The notes: generated from the sequence alone by a model not told the origin. Counted from the first letter of the stretch, positions 33,614 through 41,366 are shown. The stretch is 41,366 nt of DNA from an uncultured Candidatus Saccharibacteria bacterium (GCA_947570505.1 CANOTH010000006.1:1-41366), one strand, 5' to 3'. A program made the numbers and translations.

Positions 33614-34225
33614 TCACACCTCCTTTTTTAGTGCTTTAGAACTGTAGTTTGGTACGGGGTAATCTCCACCAGGCATAATAATGTCCGAAGGTACTTCATT
33701 CCCCCAGCAGTCCCAACCTGGCTGTTTTCTCCGTGCGAAGAGCTCAAGATACGGACCATCCGACAAACGTTCGATAATAGCAAACTGCTCTTCTGGCTTA
33801 TGGCTGTGCTCTTGTTGCGGCGCGAACAGCCAGTTGGGTTGGGCATGGAATTTGACAGGAGCTTTCCCACGGGTGGCAAAGAGAAGTGTTTCACTGGCAT
33901 TCCGGACATAGTTTCCTAATGAAAGACGCGGTTTGATCCAATAAATCGGACTGCGGAAAGTAAATCCCCAAGCTTTAATAACATCCAGTCCTTCTTGCAA
34001 CAGGCCATTTGGTACCCATAGATATAGGTGGGCATTTTCTTCACATAAACTAGCCACTGGCATAGCTTTGATGCGGTCAACTGGCATCAGTTCATAATGG
34101 CTTTCTGCACTGCGTCTGTTGTATTTTCCCCTTTGATTTATGTCCCAAGGCGGGTCAGCCATGACTGTCTTATATTTCTTGATAGAGTGGTTTTTGTCTT
34201 CTGCGCTGGTAATAATTTTTTCCAT
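33614..34225 (-). CDS. MT-A70 family adenine methyltransferase
   Basis: 203 aa. The catalytic DPPW is at residues 24-27 (VMADPPWDIN), followed by ESHYELMPVDRIKAMPVASL, LYLWVPNGLLQEGLDVIKAW and a C-terminal EIFARRK-like piece ELFARRKQPGWDCWGNEV. This group adds methyl to N6 of adenine; in mobile elements it is thought to protect the DNA from host restriction. Start behind AAAGGAG. A 13-bp inverted repeat lies 20-57 nt upstream. Confidence 0.9.
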   Translation of the reverse strand: MEKIITSAEDKNHSIKKYKTVMADPPWDINQRGKYNRRSAESHYELMPVDRIKAMPVASLCEENAHLYLWVPNGLLQEGLDVIKAWGFTFRSPIYWIKPRLSLGNYVRNASETLLFATRGKAPVKFHAQPNWLFAPQQEHSHKPEEQFAIIERLSDGPYLELFARRKQPGWDCWGNEVPSDIIMPGGDYPVPNYSSKALKKEV

Positions 34226-34244
34226 GTAATCTCCTTTCTGTTAT

Positions 34245-34282
34245 GGCAAGGTTTTGACGGTATTTAAGCTCAAAACCTTGCC
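34245..34282. promoter_or_regulatory. 13-bp perfect inverted repeat upstream of the MT-A70 gene
   Basis: GGCAAGGTTTTGA (34245-34257) pairs with TCAAAACCTTGCC (34270-34282), 12-nt loop. It sits in the leader of the MT-A70 gene, so it is an operator or an RNA hairpin. Confidence 0.75.
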
Positions 34283-34413
34283 AAACAAAACCATAAAAAC
34301 CTTATAATATCAAGGCGATGCGACAAACTTTGACAGAGGTCAAACTGCTAATAAGCCCACAAAGAAAACGACATTGTAAAAATGTCAATAATATGTTGAC
34401 AAGGGCACAGTTG

Positions 34414-34647
34414 TTATCTTTTCTTGCTGTTATGTTCGTTCCAGAGATTGCCTTCACGGCAAGCTTCGTTGAGCATGGAAAGATAAGTATCAAAGCTCTC
34501 AGCCTGTAGGATAAACTGGTCTTCCAGCACTTTCTCTAGCTCCCGGTTTTCTTCCTGCATTTGTGCGTAGCCGTTATAGTAAGACAGTAGGATAGTGGCC
34601 AGCAGTAGGAAAATGCCTAGTGCCACCAGAATAATAGTCTCTGTCAT
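34414..34647 (-). CDS. Small single-pass membrane protein, 77 aa
   Basis: One membrane segment at residues 4-22 (TIILVALGIFLLLATILLSY), then a charged helix QMQEENRELEKVLEDQF that looks like coiled coil. Not recognised. Strong GGGGAGGTG before the ATG; 4 nt from the end of the previous gene. Likely an accessory membrane protein of the element. Confidence 0.65.
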   Translation of the reverse strand: MTETIILVALGIFLLLATILLSYYNGYAQMQEENRELEKVLEDQFILQAESFDTYLSMLNEACREGNLWNEHNSKKR

Positions 34648-34651
34648 AAGT

Positions 34652-34966
34652 TCACCTCCCCCCGATCATCTCTATGGCTTTCTGCGCATAGGCATCCAGC
34701 AAAGCCTGATAGTGGTCATTGCCCCTTGGTGAAACACTGCCTAGATGATCTGCCATAGCTGCCAGCATGCCACAGTTCTGCATTGCTGACTGTGTAGTCA
34801 GAGCAAGGCATTTGTCGCTCCCGATCTGCAGCATGGCATTCTTGACCATCATGCTCCCAGTGCGCGATGACATCATCGGCTCAATGGTGCGCCTTGGAAA
34901 AGTCTCAATGACCTCTCCTCTAAAGACCTGCTGGTTGGTTGATGTGTTGCTGTTTGCTTTACTCAT
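34652..34966 (-). CDS. Hypothetical first gene of the element operon, 104 aa
   Basis: Not recognised beyond being of a type seen in clostridial elements. SKANSNTSTNQQVFRGEVIE, then TIEPMMSSRTGSMMVKNAML, helical middle and a C-terminus YQALLDAYAQKAIEMIGG. No membrane segment. ATG behind AAAGGAGG. It is the most upstream gene of the minus-strand block, and host-type DNA begins within about 200 nt. Confidence 0.65.
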   Translation of the reverse strand: MSKANSNTSTNQQVFRGEVIETFPRRTIEPMMSSRTGSMMVKNAMLQIGSDKCLALTTQSAMQNCGMLAAMADHLGSVSPRGNDHYQALLDAYAQKAIEMIGGR

Positions 34967-35145
34967 AAGCAAAACCTCCTTTGATTAATTTTTATAGAAG
35001 AATCTGTTTCTGTGCCAAAAATATTTGGTGTAAATTTTCCTCTATACTTAACCAATGACCGTTTTGGGAATGGTGAGTAACAAAACTTAAAAATTCTATA
35101 TCATTTTTATGAAATTTTTTTGACAGTAGTGTTTTATGGCAAACA

Positions 35146-35177
35146 AAAAAAGACACTTAATTAAAGTGCCTCTTTTT
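35146..35177. terminator. Bidirectional terminator at the right side of the block
   Basis: AAAAAGA and CACTT pair with AAGTG and TCTTTTT around an ATTA-rich loop; A and T runs on both sides. It ends the surface protein gene 35200-36495. Confidence 0.8.
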
Positions 35178-35199
35178 AGGAACAAATCATACTACGGGT

Positions 35200-36495
35200 T
35201 TATTTTCTTCTGTTGAACTTTATTATTTTGTAAATTAGTAGCATAAGACAGAATAGACAAATTAGGATTCCTGCGGACAACAAAATAATTTTAGTTATAA
35301 AGTCTTTGGGACGTTTTTGTACAATTACTTTAGCATCATCTTTTAAAAGCTTTTCACCATTAACCGAAGCACGGCCCCAGTTGATCAGTGTGTTCTGACC
35401 ATTAGCTAAACTATCATCAACCACTTCAGCGGTGAAGATTACGTAGACATTTGCGTCTGGACCGTAATCACCAACTTGAATACCATCATCAATGATATGA
35501 TCTTCATTTACAGTAGCACCGTTTGGGTGGCTGGAATTCTTGATTTTGGTAGAGCCAGAAATATAAGACAAATTTGGTGGTAGGATATTCCGAATGACTA
35601 CATTGTTTTGCCACTCGTCACTGATATTTTGATATTCAATTTGGAATTCTACCTTGTCACCAACATTGGCAGTAATAGTATCCTGCCATTCCTTGTCGCC
35701 AGCATGTCGAACTTGCGTTTTTGCCATAAAATCATCAAAGACCGCTTTAACCTGAATGGTCACAAAGCTGTCATATTGATAGCAGCCTGGGATACGACCA
35801 TCAAGCTTATCATAACCAATAAGCATACCACCGTTAGCGGCATTGGTAACTACCTCGTCACCAATGGATAGACCGCCTTTGCCAATACCATTATTGGTAA
35901 ACAGGGCAGATCCGTAGACATACTCTAAATGAAAAAGCCGCTCACTCTTAAAAACTACATCGTCCCAATATTTACTTGGAGTAGCATTGCTAGAACTAAT
36001 GATGCCGTTTACTTCAATTTCTTTTGCAGAATCTGTGGGGACAATAAATGATACCATGGTATTCTCCGCTACGGCATCTTCGCCATTGGGATTATTGTTG
36101 TGTATGTAGGCACGGATGATGTAAGTCTGACCATCTTTAACGGTAATCTCATTGGCATTCCAAATGGTTTCCTTAGTGGCTGCATTACAGCGACCATTAG
36201 CCTGGATGGTACACTCACGAGTGCCGACAAAGTTCTTCTCATTACCAATTGCACTATCGGAGATACTGTTGAATACAATTATGCCTGGATAGTTGTCACT
36301 TTCTTTGTAATTTTCTCCATCGGAAATCTCAGTAGCACCAATTGCACCCTTATTGATTTCTTCTTTGGTATAGCTTGGACGGCCACCGCCATTATCGCCC
36401 CAAGCCCACGCAGTTAATGAAAACCTTCCATAGCTTAGGATTGCTATAATAGCTATTGTAAATAAAATGTATTTGATTTTAATATACTTCTTCAT
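35200..36495 (-). CDS. Surface protein with DUF11-type domain and two membrane anchors
   Basis: 431 aa. N-terminal signal anchor (YILFTIAIIAILSYGRFSL), an exported domain with VKDGQTYIIRAYIHNNNPNG, TMVSFIVPTDSAKEIEVNG, KYWDDVVFKSERLFHLEYVY and FVTIQVKAVFDD, then a DUF11-type repeat domain (NVGDKVEFQIEYQNISDEW, NILPPNLSYISGSTKIKN) and a C-terminal membrane segment LLSAGILICLFCLMLLIYKI with a basic tail. Adhesin or stalk-like surface role inferred. The first exported domain has a paralogue in the gene at 39409. ATG behind GGAGG (9-nt gap). Confidence 0.85.
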   Translation of the reverse strand: MKKYIKIKYILFTIAIIAILSYGRFSLTAWAWGDNGGGRPSYTKEEINKGAIGATEISDGENYKESDNYPGIIVFNSISDSAIGNEKNFVGTRECTIQANGRCNAATKETIWNANEITVKDGQTYIIRAYIHNNNPNGEDAVAENTMVSFIVPTDSAKEIEVNGIISSSNATPSKYWDDVVFKSERLFHLEYVYGSALFTNNGIGKGGLSIGDEVVTNAANGGMLIGYDKLDGRIPGCYQYDSFVTIQVKAVFDDFMAKTQVRHAGDKEWQDTITANVGDKVEFQIEYQNISDEWQNNVVIRNILPPNLSYISGSTKIKNSSHPNGATVNEDHIIDDGIQVGDYGPDANVYVIFTAEVVDDSLANGQNTLINWGRASVNGEKLLKDDAKVIVQKRPKDFITKIILLSAGILICLFCLMLLIYKIIKFNRRK

Positions 36496-36656
36496 TAATA
36501 TAAGCCTCCTCAAAATATAAACAATTTTAAGAATAATGCCACTAAATTTAGCTGTTCACCATAGCTAAACTATTTCGAATGTCGTATGACTAGAAAACGG
36601 TTCAATAAGTTTATTATATTGATTGTGTTCTTTTATTTCATCGTTTAATAACACAT

Positions 36657-37493
36657 CTATTTTACGGAACTTAGTATGGATGGATCAGCTTCAGTCCAAA
36701 TGCTTCCATCATTTTCTAGATATTCGTTATATTTATGACCATTTTCGTATATGTGATTAAATTCGTTCCTTGTATTCATGCACCAAATTAGAAGTACAAC
36801 TAAAAACACTTCTACTAATGTGACAATGGTAATTTTAATAACAGGTCGTTCAACATTCTTGGCTGTATTAGGGTTGATATTATTGCGTGTTATATTTTTA
36901 AATAAATGTATCCGATGTTTTGAGTTTTGATAAGTTTTTCTTACCACGTAACTTGGGGTAGGCAAGATAGCAATCTCATCTTTTTCTATTTTAGCTATAT
37001 AGTCATTCGTTTCGGTAATATATTCTTCCATATTATTCTTATGACTTAGTATGGATTTAGCCAAAAGTAAAAATCTTGGATCTTCCTCGCTTTTTCTAAG
37101 CCGCTCTTGGTAGGTCGACTTAATGTTTTTATTAGCATCGTCATACGGAATACTCTCATTACTTAAATAATCAGTTTCTCTTAAATATTTTGCTCTACGA
37201 TCTGCAATCTTCTTGGTAACATGACAATTATGATCATAGCCATCCATTAATCCCAAAGCCATAAGCATAATATCAGTCTCAATGTTCAATGTGCCAAATT
37301 TTTCATGAACAGCCTTGATTAAGAATGCATCTATCCGATTCGTAGTCCATTTTGATGTTTCAAATCCTAGCTGTTTTAGCATTTCTTTCCTTGCTTCTTC
37401 CCAAGAATCTCCATGTGTGCTTATAGGATCACGTAAATTTTTTAAAGCTGAGCAAAGATACTTTGCTTTAACGTCTTCATTCAATATCAGCAT
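36657..37493 (-). CDS. Hypothetical protein with C-terminal membrane segment, 278 aa
   Basis: Not recognised. Residues 1-215 are soluble and helical with many charged residues (NIETDIMLMALGLMDGYDHN, TYQERLRKSEEDPRFLLLAK), then one membrane segment near residues 222-242 (ITIVTLVEVFLVVLLIWCMN) and a 35-residue tail. The start is uncertain: ATG 37493 directly touches GAGGGG, and a GTG at 37502 is upstream. Minus-strand -10 TGTTATAAT at 37518-37523. Host-type codon use; monocistronic. Confidence 0.6.
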   Translation of the reverse strand: MLILNEDVKAKYLCSALKNLRDPISTHGDSWEEARKEMLKQLGFETSKWTTNRIDAFLIKAVHEKFGTLNIETDIMLMALGLMDGYDHNCHVTKKIADRRAKYLRETDYLSNESIPYDDANKNIKSTYQERLRKSEEDPRFLLLAKSILSHKNNMEEYITETNDYIAKIEKDEIAILPTPSYVVRKTYQNSKHRIHLFKNITRNNINPNTAKNVERPVIKITIVTLVEVFLVVLLIWCMNTRNEFNHIYENGHKYNEYLENDGSIWTEADPSILSSVK

Positions 37494-37593
37494 CCCCCTC
37501 ACGTCATAATATTTAGAATTATAACATATTTTTTATGATTAAAAAATAGGCCACAGAACATCTGCAGCCTAATTTTTCAATTTGCATCCATAC

Positions 37594-38181
37594 CTAACGA
37601 TATTCTATTACGTAAGCATATCTGTAGTCACTATCTGAGCATTCCGTGTGGAATAAATTTCCATGTTCAAATATGATCTCACGTCTGCCTTTGGGTTCAT
37701 ATTCGGTCACTTTTAGGAAACGAATTTGCTCGCCAGTAGTGGATGCAACGTCCGTTGACATCTCTACAAGGTATGCGTCAATGCTTCCATCATAAGTCGG
37801 AGCCTCAATTCTAAGATGCAACCAAGGGGCTGAATTAATGTGAAGAAACTCGATTCTATAGGTAGATTCGCATGTAAAAAGTAATGTAATATCATCCATG
37901 TTAATGCGCACACCAATCAGTTTCCAACCATCCAGTTCACCATGTAATGCATCAATATAATGAATCTTAAAATCGAGATCATCGATTCCGCCAAGGCTTT
38001 CCTTACTAATACAATCATCGATATTTCCCACAATCTTACCATCAAGAGGCTCATTGCTCACTCGAATAGCAGGTGCTTCAAAGTTTGCCGGGGACGGCAT
38101 TGCTTCCCAACCGACTTCTGCATTGGCAATGATATATCCGTCCGAACTGTCTAAAGTAATCCTGTGACTCATCATTCTCAT
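37594..38181 (-). CDS. Hypothetical protein, 195 aa
   Basis: Not recognised. Soluble, acidic and beta-rich: HRITLDSSDGYIIANAEVGW, LDGWKLIGVRINMDDITLLF, ESTYRIEFLHINSAPWLHLR. ATG behind AAGGGGG; a second ATG pair lies three codons on. It is driven by a promoter of the shared family (38330-38358), with a leader of about 140 nt, as for the genes at 302, 2545, 7274, 12324 and 18706. Confidence 0.65.
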   Translation of the reverse strand: MRMMSHRITLDSSDGYIIANAEVGWEAMPSPANFEAPAIRVSNEPLDGKIVGNIDDCISKESLGGIDDLDFKIHYIDALHGELDGWKLIGVRINMDDITLLFTCESTYRIEFLHINSAPWLHLRIEAPTYDGSIDAYLVEMSTDVASTTGEQIRFLKVTEYEPKGRREIIFEHGNLFHTECSDSDYRYAYVIEYR

Positions 38182-38329
38182 TCTATTTCCCCCTTATTTT
38201 ACTAAATTCATGATAATTGTGCTTTCGCCGGTTCTCCAGAAAGAGGACAAGCGAGTCACACAATCATCAAGAGGAAAATAGTGGACACGAAAATGCTAAA
38301 GAGCATAAACAAACTAGTTTATGTTAACC

Positions 38330-38358
38330 ATTGTAGCACACATGTTTGATTTTGTCAA
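38330..38358 (-). promoter_or_regulatory. Promoter family copy 6
   Basis: Minus strand: TTGACA (38353-38358), 17-nt spacer ending GTGTGC, TACAAT (38330-38335). It reads toward the gene 37594-38181. Confidence 0.8.
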
Positions 38359-38441
38359 TATGCATCACCTTTTACTTACTAAAGTCAATTGCAACTTCTT
38401 TGAAATATGTTTTACAAAGGTATAAAGAAAACTTTTTTCCA

Positions 38442-38481
38442 TAGCTTTCCGCTAAATTCCGTAACTTTCCGTAGCTTTCCA
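38442..38481. repeat. Iteron-like array, four 10-bp units
   Basis: TAGCTTTCCG, CTAAATTCCG, TAACTTTCCG and TAGCTTTCCA follow each other without gap, so the repeats lie on the same side of the helix. They are about 300 nt upstream of a mobile-element type sigma factor gene. Candidate binding site of a replication, transfer or regulatory protein. Confidence 0.65.
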
Positions 38482-38660
38482 TACGGATTGAAAATACTTG
38501 AAAGGTGTTTTAATGTAATATCAAGCAAGGGCTCTGCTGTAGAAAATAATAGGGAGGTGACTTAGCAGACTGGTATTTAACCAATTTGAAGCGCGCTAAT
38601 ATATGTACTAATAAATCTGACAAGCTTGGTCAAAAGAACACATAAATCTAAAGTTTAAAT

Positions 38661-38766
38661 GATCCGCAGGATAAGTGCATAGTAGAGGGAATGCCGATTT
38701 TGGCATTCCCCTGCTGGATTTAATCTCTACGGATCGCCATATAAGACAAACTGACTCCTGCGGATC
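38661..38766 (+). promoter_or_regulatory. Structured leader of the sigma factor gene
   Basis: GATCCGCAGGA (38661-38671) is the exact reverse complement of 38756-38766. Inside lies a perfect hairpin GGGAATGCC / GGCATTCCC (38687-38710). The outer stem ends 5 nt before the GGAGGG of the sigma factor gene. The rest of 38182-38660 holds the promoter at 38330 and the iteron-like array. Confidence 0.65.
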
Positions 38767-38785
38767 GCATGGAGGGAGTCATTTT

Positions 38786-39277
38786 ATGTACTTATATAAA
38801 GAAAATAACCAATACTTTGTTCAGAATAGCAAAGATGATCGAGATGGGAGACAGATTATATCAGAAGCAGTATATTATGAGTATATGCGTCCTGAGTGGA
38901 AAGAAGCTAAGCGCCAGAGCAGAGAGAAAATCTGTCGGGATGGTAAAGGCAACCGTTGTAAAGGTGATTGTAGCACATGCCCTCACAAACCAAGCGGTAA
39001 ACCGCTTTCGGTGGAATCGCTTCAAGAAGTCGGTTTATTGCCAGCCAGTTCTTTTTCTATCGAAGAATATGTGATACATAAAGAATTACACCAGGCCTTA
39101 AATACTGCTGTCAATTCGTTAGATGAAGAGGAAAAGGACATCATTTGGCTGTATTTTTACGAAGGCAATACAGAAGCGGTAATTAGTAAAATACTTGGTT
39201 GTAGCCAAAAAACCGTCAATAACAAAAAGCGGAGTATCATAGAAAAGTTGAAAGAACTTCTAAAAGATTATAGATAA
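38786..39277 (+). CDS. Sigma-70-like factor of mobile-element type
   Basis: 163 aa. N-terminal MYLYKENNQYFVQNSKDD, a Cys-rich middle (ICRDGKGNRCKGDCSTCPHK) that may bind zinc, and a region-4-like end: HQALNTAVNSLDEEEKDIIW, then LYFYEGNTEAVISKILGCSQ and KTVNNKKRSIIEKLKELL as helix-turn-helix. Such short factors occur in clostridial integrative elements and prophages near the recombinases. ATG behind GGAGGG. It stands alone on the plus strand, 3.8 kb from the main block, with host-type genes between. Confidence 0.8.
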   Translation: MYLYKENNQYFVQNSKDDRDGRQIISEAVYYEYMRPEWKEAKRQSREKICRDGKGNRCKGDCSTCPHKPSGKPLSVESLQEVGLLPASSFSIEEYVIHKELHQALNTAVNSLDEEEKDIIWLYFYEGNTEAVISKILGCSQKTVNNKKRSIIEKLKELLKDYR

Positions 39278-39333
39278 AAAAATACTCAACTGGCACAGAA
39301 GTGTCCTATGTATATTAGGAGCTAAGTTTATGG

Positions 39334-39362
39334 GGTGGCACATCAACATTCCATCTGCCACC
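39334..39362. repeat. Hairpin upstream of the 39409 gene
   Basis: GGTGGCA (39334-39340) pairs with TGCCACC (39356-39362) over a 15-nt loop. It stands between the sigma factor gene and the next start, so it can be a leader structure. Confidence 0.55.
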
Positions 39363-39408
39363 TCGTAAACAGGGCAGCTTCAAATTAGAATATATGGAGG
39401 TATCGAAC

Positions 39409-40038
39409 ATGGAACCAAAAAGAAACAACAGAAACAGAGCAACTAGCAGTAAAACAAGCAATAGGCACAAAAAAGCTGGAAAGATAGTTTATTTTCCAGG
39501 GCTGCATGATCAACCTGCCATTGAGGTAGCAGAACAGAACATTCCGCTCACTCTCAAGCTATGTCCTGATGCTGCTGACAAAACTCCTACGTTTGTCGAC
39601 CAAGAGTACTATAAAAAGGTCTATACCGTAGATAATGGTCAAACCTACACCCTGAGACTAGGAATACATAGCAGTGGGCTAGGAGTGCCAGCAATGGACG
39701 TAGACACTATTGTAGCCTGTTATATTCCAACCGTGTCAGATAAGTTGCAGCACATTGTGAGTCTATTTTTGATCGATGAGCTGTACCCGGCAAAATACAT
39801 GGATTCGGTTTGGTTCAAAGCGAGAGAAAACCAATCTTTTAGAATAGAATATGTATTTGGATCTGCCGTACTGGAAACTAGTCATGATTCATGTTCGCTT
39901 CCGCTGAGCAATGATTCGGTAAAAGTTAAAGATGATACGGTCATTATTTATCAAGATGGAGTTAGGGACAAAATTCCAAACTGTTGTACTTTTTTCTTTG
40001 ATTTCTTAAGAATACAGATTAAAGTGATTTATGAATAA
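39409..40038 (+). CDS. Signal-less paralogue of the first exported domain of the DUF11-type surface protein
   Basis: 209 aa. A basic, Asn/Arg/Ser-rich N-terminus (MEPKRNNRNRATSSKTSNRH) without a hydrophobic segment. The rest follows protein 35200-36495 piece by piece: VDNGQTYTLRLGIHSS, DTIVACYIPTVSD, KYMDSVWFKARENQSFRIEY, VFGSAV, DGVRDKIPNC and IQIKVIYE. No signal peptide and no C-terminal anchor are seen, so it may act inside the cell or leave it by another route. The start is set by GGAGG at 39396-39400. Function unknown. Confidence 0.75.
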   Translation: MEPKRNNRNRATSSKTSNRHKKAGKIVYFPGLHDQPAIEVAEQNIPLTLKLCPDAADKTPTFVDQEYYKKVYTVDNGQTYTLRLGIHSSGLGVPAMDVDTIVACYIPTVSDKLQHIVSLFLIDELYPAKYMDSVWFKARENQSFRIEYVFGSAVLETSHDSCSLPLSNDSVKVKDDTVIIYQDGVRDKIPNCCTFFFDFLRIQIKVIYE

Positions 40039-40376
40039 CGCAACTCAGTATCTAATTGCCACCGCGTTGCGGTGGCAATTCTGCCTGATAAAAAGATCGG
40101 CACCGAACCGCGACATAACGGGCGGACGGGGAAACCGTAGTAACGATAGTTCGGGCCGTTTGACGGGTAGACACCGGAGACATTTGCGTAGAGGCCGTAA
40201 GCTGTAGCTGAGGTAGCTGAGGCATAGCCTACACCAGTACGAGACCAACCGCGAGCAACAATACCGAAGCTACGTACAGAACCGTTGTTCAAGTTGACGT
40301 TCCCGCTACGGACGAAGTCGTCAAAGGCAACCTGGAAATAGCAATTATATTTCGGACTGGTCGTTGGGTAAAGAAG
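40029..40376 (-). pseudogene. Start-less FISUMP/CLec-like C-terminal cassette E
   Basis: Frame from after TAA (40377-40379) to a stop at 40029, no start with Shine-Dalgarno. It reads YFQVAFDDFVRSGNVNLNNG, ARGWSRTGVGYASATSA, VYPSNGPNYRYYGFPVRPL, then a tail CRGSVPIFLSG through the strong hairpin at 40054. It is the only copy whose 3' edge differs (CCGTCCGC then CCGTTATG), giving PVRPLCRG. The 5' anchor is at 40302-40316. Confidence 0.65.
40054..40080. terminator. Terminator of the 39409 gene
   Basis: 12-bp perfect stem AATTGCCACCGC / GCGGTGGCAATT with loop GTT, followed by CTGCC; only one T after the stem. It also overlaps the tail of cassette E. Confidence 0.7.
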
Positions 40377-40574
40377 TTAATTTTCATCAATCAAAACCTT
40401 GATATCGATTAATATCCATCTAGCCCTCAGTGACTCTCTTCTAAATGATCTTAGAGGGTAACTTCACGATCTTTATTAACAAGAGAGCCTCGGGGTGCTG
40501 GAGCCTTAACCTCAAAATAGCCCCTCTGGATCCCATAAGCGGTTGTGCTTACTGTTCAATTTTATCACACATAA

Positions 40575-40859
40575 TTAGTATACCAAACAGCGGACGGGGA
40601 AACCACGGTAATAATAGTAATAATCATTCGGTCGTGTTTCTTTGACATTGATATATAAATAGCCTGCTCTAGCATTGGTTGGTGAGGTGTAGCTAAATGC
40701 TGTATTAGACCAACCGAAGCCAGCAAGACCAAGAGCACTCAAGGCGCTAGTATCAAGAGGAACGTTACCGCTACGGACGAAGGTAGGTACTTGACAATGA
40801 AATCTTGCTAATTTTAGTTCCGGTTTATCTGGGTTAGGGCAATTGTAGAAAACAGCATG
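40575..40859 (-). pseudogene. Start-less FISUMP/CLec-like C-terminal cassette F
   Basis: The longest open copy toward the N-terminal side: after TAA (40860-40862) it reads HAVFYNCPNPDKPELKLARF, then HCQVPTFVRSGNVPLDTSAL, GFGWSNTAFSYTSPTNA, GYLYINVKETRP and YYRGFPVRCLVY before TAA at 40575-40577. No start codon in a suitable place. 5' anchor 40768-40782, 3' anchor 40579-40600. Only 200 nt from cassette E, same orientation. The gap 40380-40570 holds weak hairpins (CTCTTCTAA with TTAGAGGG; CCTCGGGG with CCCC) and no gene. Confidence 0.66.
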
Positions 40860-40862
40860 TTA

Positions 40863-41366
40863 AAATGGCAAGTAGGCATCTGGGGATTTAGGCATCTAAG
40901 CTATTATGCTAAGTAGTCGATTTTCTCGGCCACTCAGCATAAATAACGAGTTTTTTGTAATTATGGATGTGACTAAGGGTTGATTTTGTTTGAAATTAGG
41001 AGTAAAGTATTTGGGTTTGGTGATAGAGGTTATGGCTTTCTTTTTTGTTATTTTTAGTATTTTCTATTATTTTTTTGCTATTTTTAGTTATTGGATTTCT
41101 TCTTTTTGAGTTTTATTATGGTTATTGTTTTTAGTTGATTTATCTAATTGTATTGTTTCGATTTTCTTTGTTATTTTTTTGCTTTTCTTATCTGTTGGAT
41201 GCCGTTGCGCCTTTTGTTCATTGTGCTTGTGGTTATAGCTAACGTGCACTAAGCATCGTTGCTATGTATACTCCGTTCGGTATAATTTTCCCTTTCTTCA
41301 TTTTGCAGTTGTAGCACAAAAAGGACACTCAGTTAAGAGTGTCCAGTCTGATGAGGATACGTTTAG
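40863..41366. other. T-rich intergenic tail without a supported gene
   Basis: No coding frame I can defend. A hairpin TTATGCT / AGCATAA at about 40905-40945 and a long T-rich stretch from 41030 to 41210. At 41321-41343 a hairpin GGACACTC/GAGTGTCC is followed in minus direction by TTTTT, so it is probably the terminator of a minus-strand gene lying to the right of the window. Confidence 0.6.
41318..41343 (-). terminator. Minus-strand terminator of a gene outside the window
   Basis: Stem GGACACTC / GAGTGTCC with a 5-7 nt loop and TTTTT behind it on the minus strand. Confidence 0.7.

Noticed and set aside
38675-38785. N-terminal extension of the sigma factor frame
   Set aside because: It runs through the perfect hairpins of the leader; GGAGGG fixes the start at 38786.

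Overview
ORGANISM. The window looks like a chromosomal contig of a Patescibacteria/CPR bacterium, most probably a Saccharibacteria (TM7) relative. This is an inference from compact gene order, an archaeal/Gram-positive type glycyl-tRNA synthetase, single tRNA genes with encoded CCA, many start codons placed 6-7 nt behind a -10 box (candidate leaderless mRNAs), and many short proteins of no recognisable family. The standard bacterial code fits (TGA is used as stop). The window begins with an almost pure poly-C run that is probably an assembly artefact.

LAYOUT. 0.3-9.4 kb: hypothetical proteins, glyQS, a DUF2000 protein, tRNA-Ala, tRNA-Thr, glyA with a DUF2335 membrane protein, tRNA-Phe, a flavin-reductase/rubredoxin fusion, a probable SRP RNA and tRNA-Leu. 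9.5-11.5 kb: a two-gene operon pairing a NYN-type nuclease with a protein carrying a HEPN-like RX4H motif. 12.0-19.3 kb: a candidate small RNA, a membrane CxxC protein with a DsbA-like partner, hisS, a surface Ig-like protein, GtrA, an EamA transporter, a PNPOx-like protein and a NUDIX hydrolase. 19.9-23.2 kb: a decayed HD-type gene, an L,D-transpeptidase, a coiled-coil protein and a small hypothetical gene.

23.3-35.0 kb is a foreign block: one minus-strand polycistron of Bacillota (Clostridia-like) mobile-element genes, comprising two serine recombinases, DUF4314, a virulence-associated protein, DUF5049, a GGCT gene broken by an amber codon, an amidoligase, an HTH/zinc-ribbon protein, Replic_Relax, a VirD4-like coupling ATPase, an MT-A70 methylase and small proteins. 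I see no T4SS ATPase of the VirB4 type and no classical relaxase, so it reads as a mobilizable element or a remnant. 35.2-40.0 kb: surface and hypothetical genes of the host type around a Bacillota-like sigma factor with an iteron-like array upstream.

MOST INTERESTING SIGNAL. Six start-less copies of a C-terminal C-type-lectin/FISUMP-like domain (labelled A-F) lie between genes, all on the minus strand. Their two edges are almost invariant at DNA level (GTCCGTAGCGG and CCGTCCGCTGTTTGGTA) while the middle differs in every copy. At least three of them are followed directly by long hairpins. This looks like a store of silent cassettes for varying a surface protein. No reverse transcriptase is present, so a diversity-generating retroelement is not supported here.

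REGULATION. Six genes share a promoter type (TTGACA, 17 nt, TGA or TGC, then TACAAT or TAAAAT) followed by a structured leader. Several housekeeping genes instead have a -10 box 6-7 nt before ATG.
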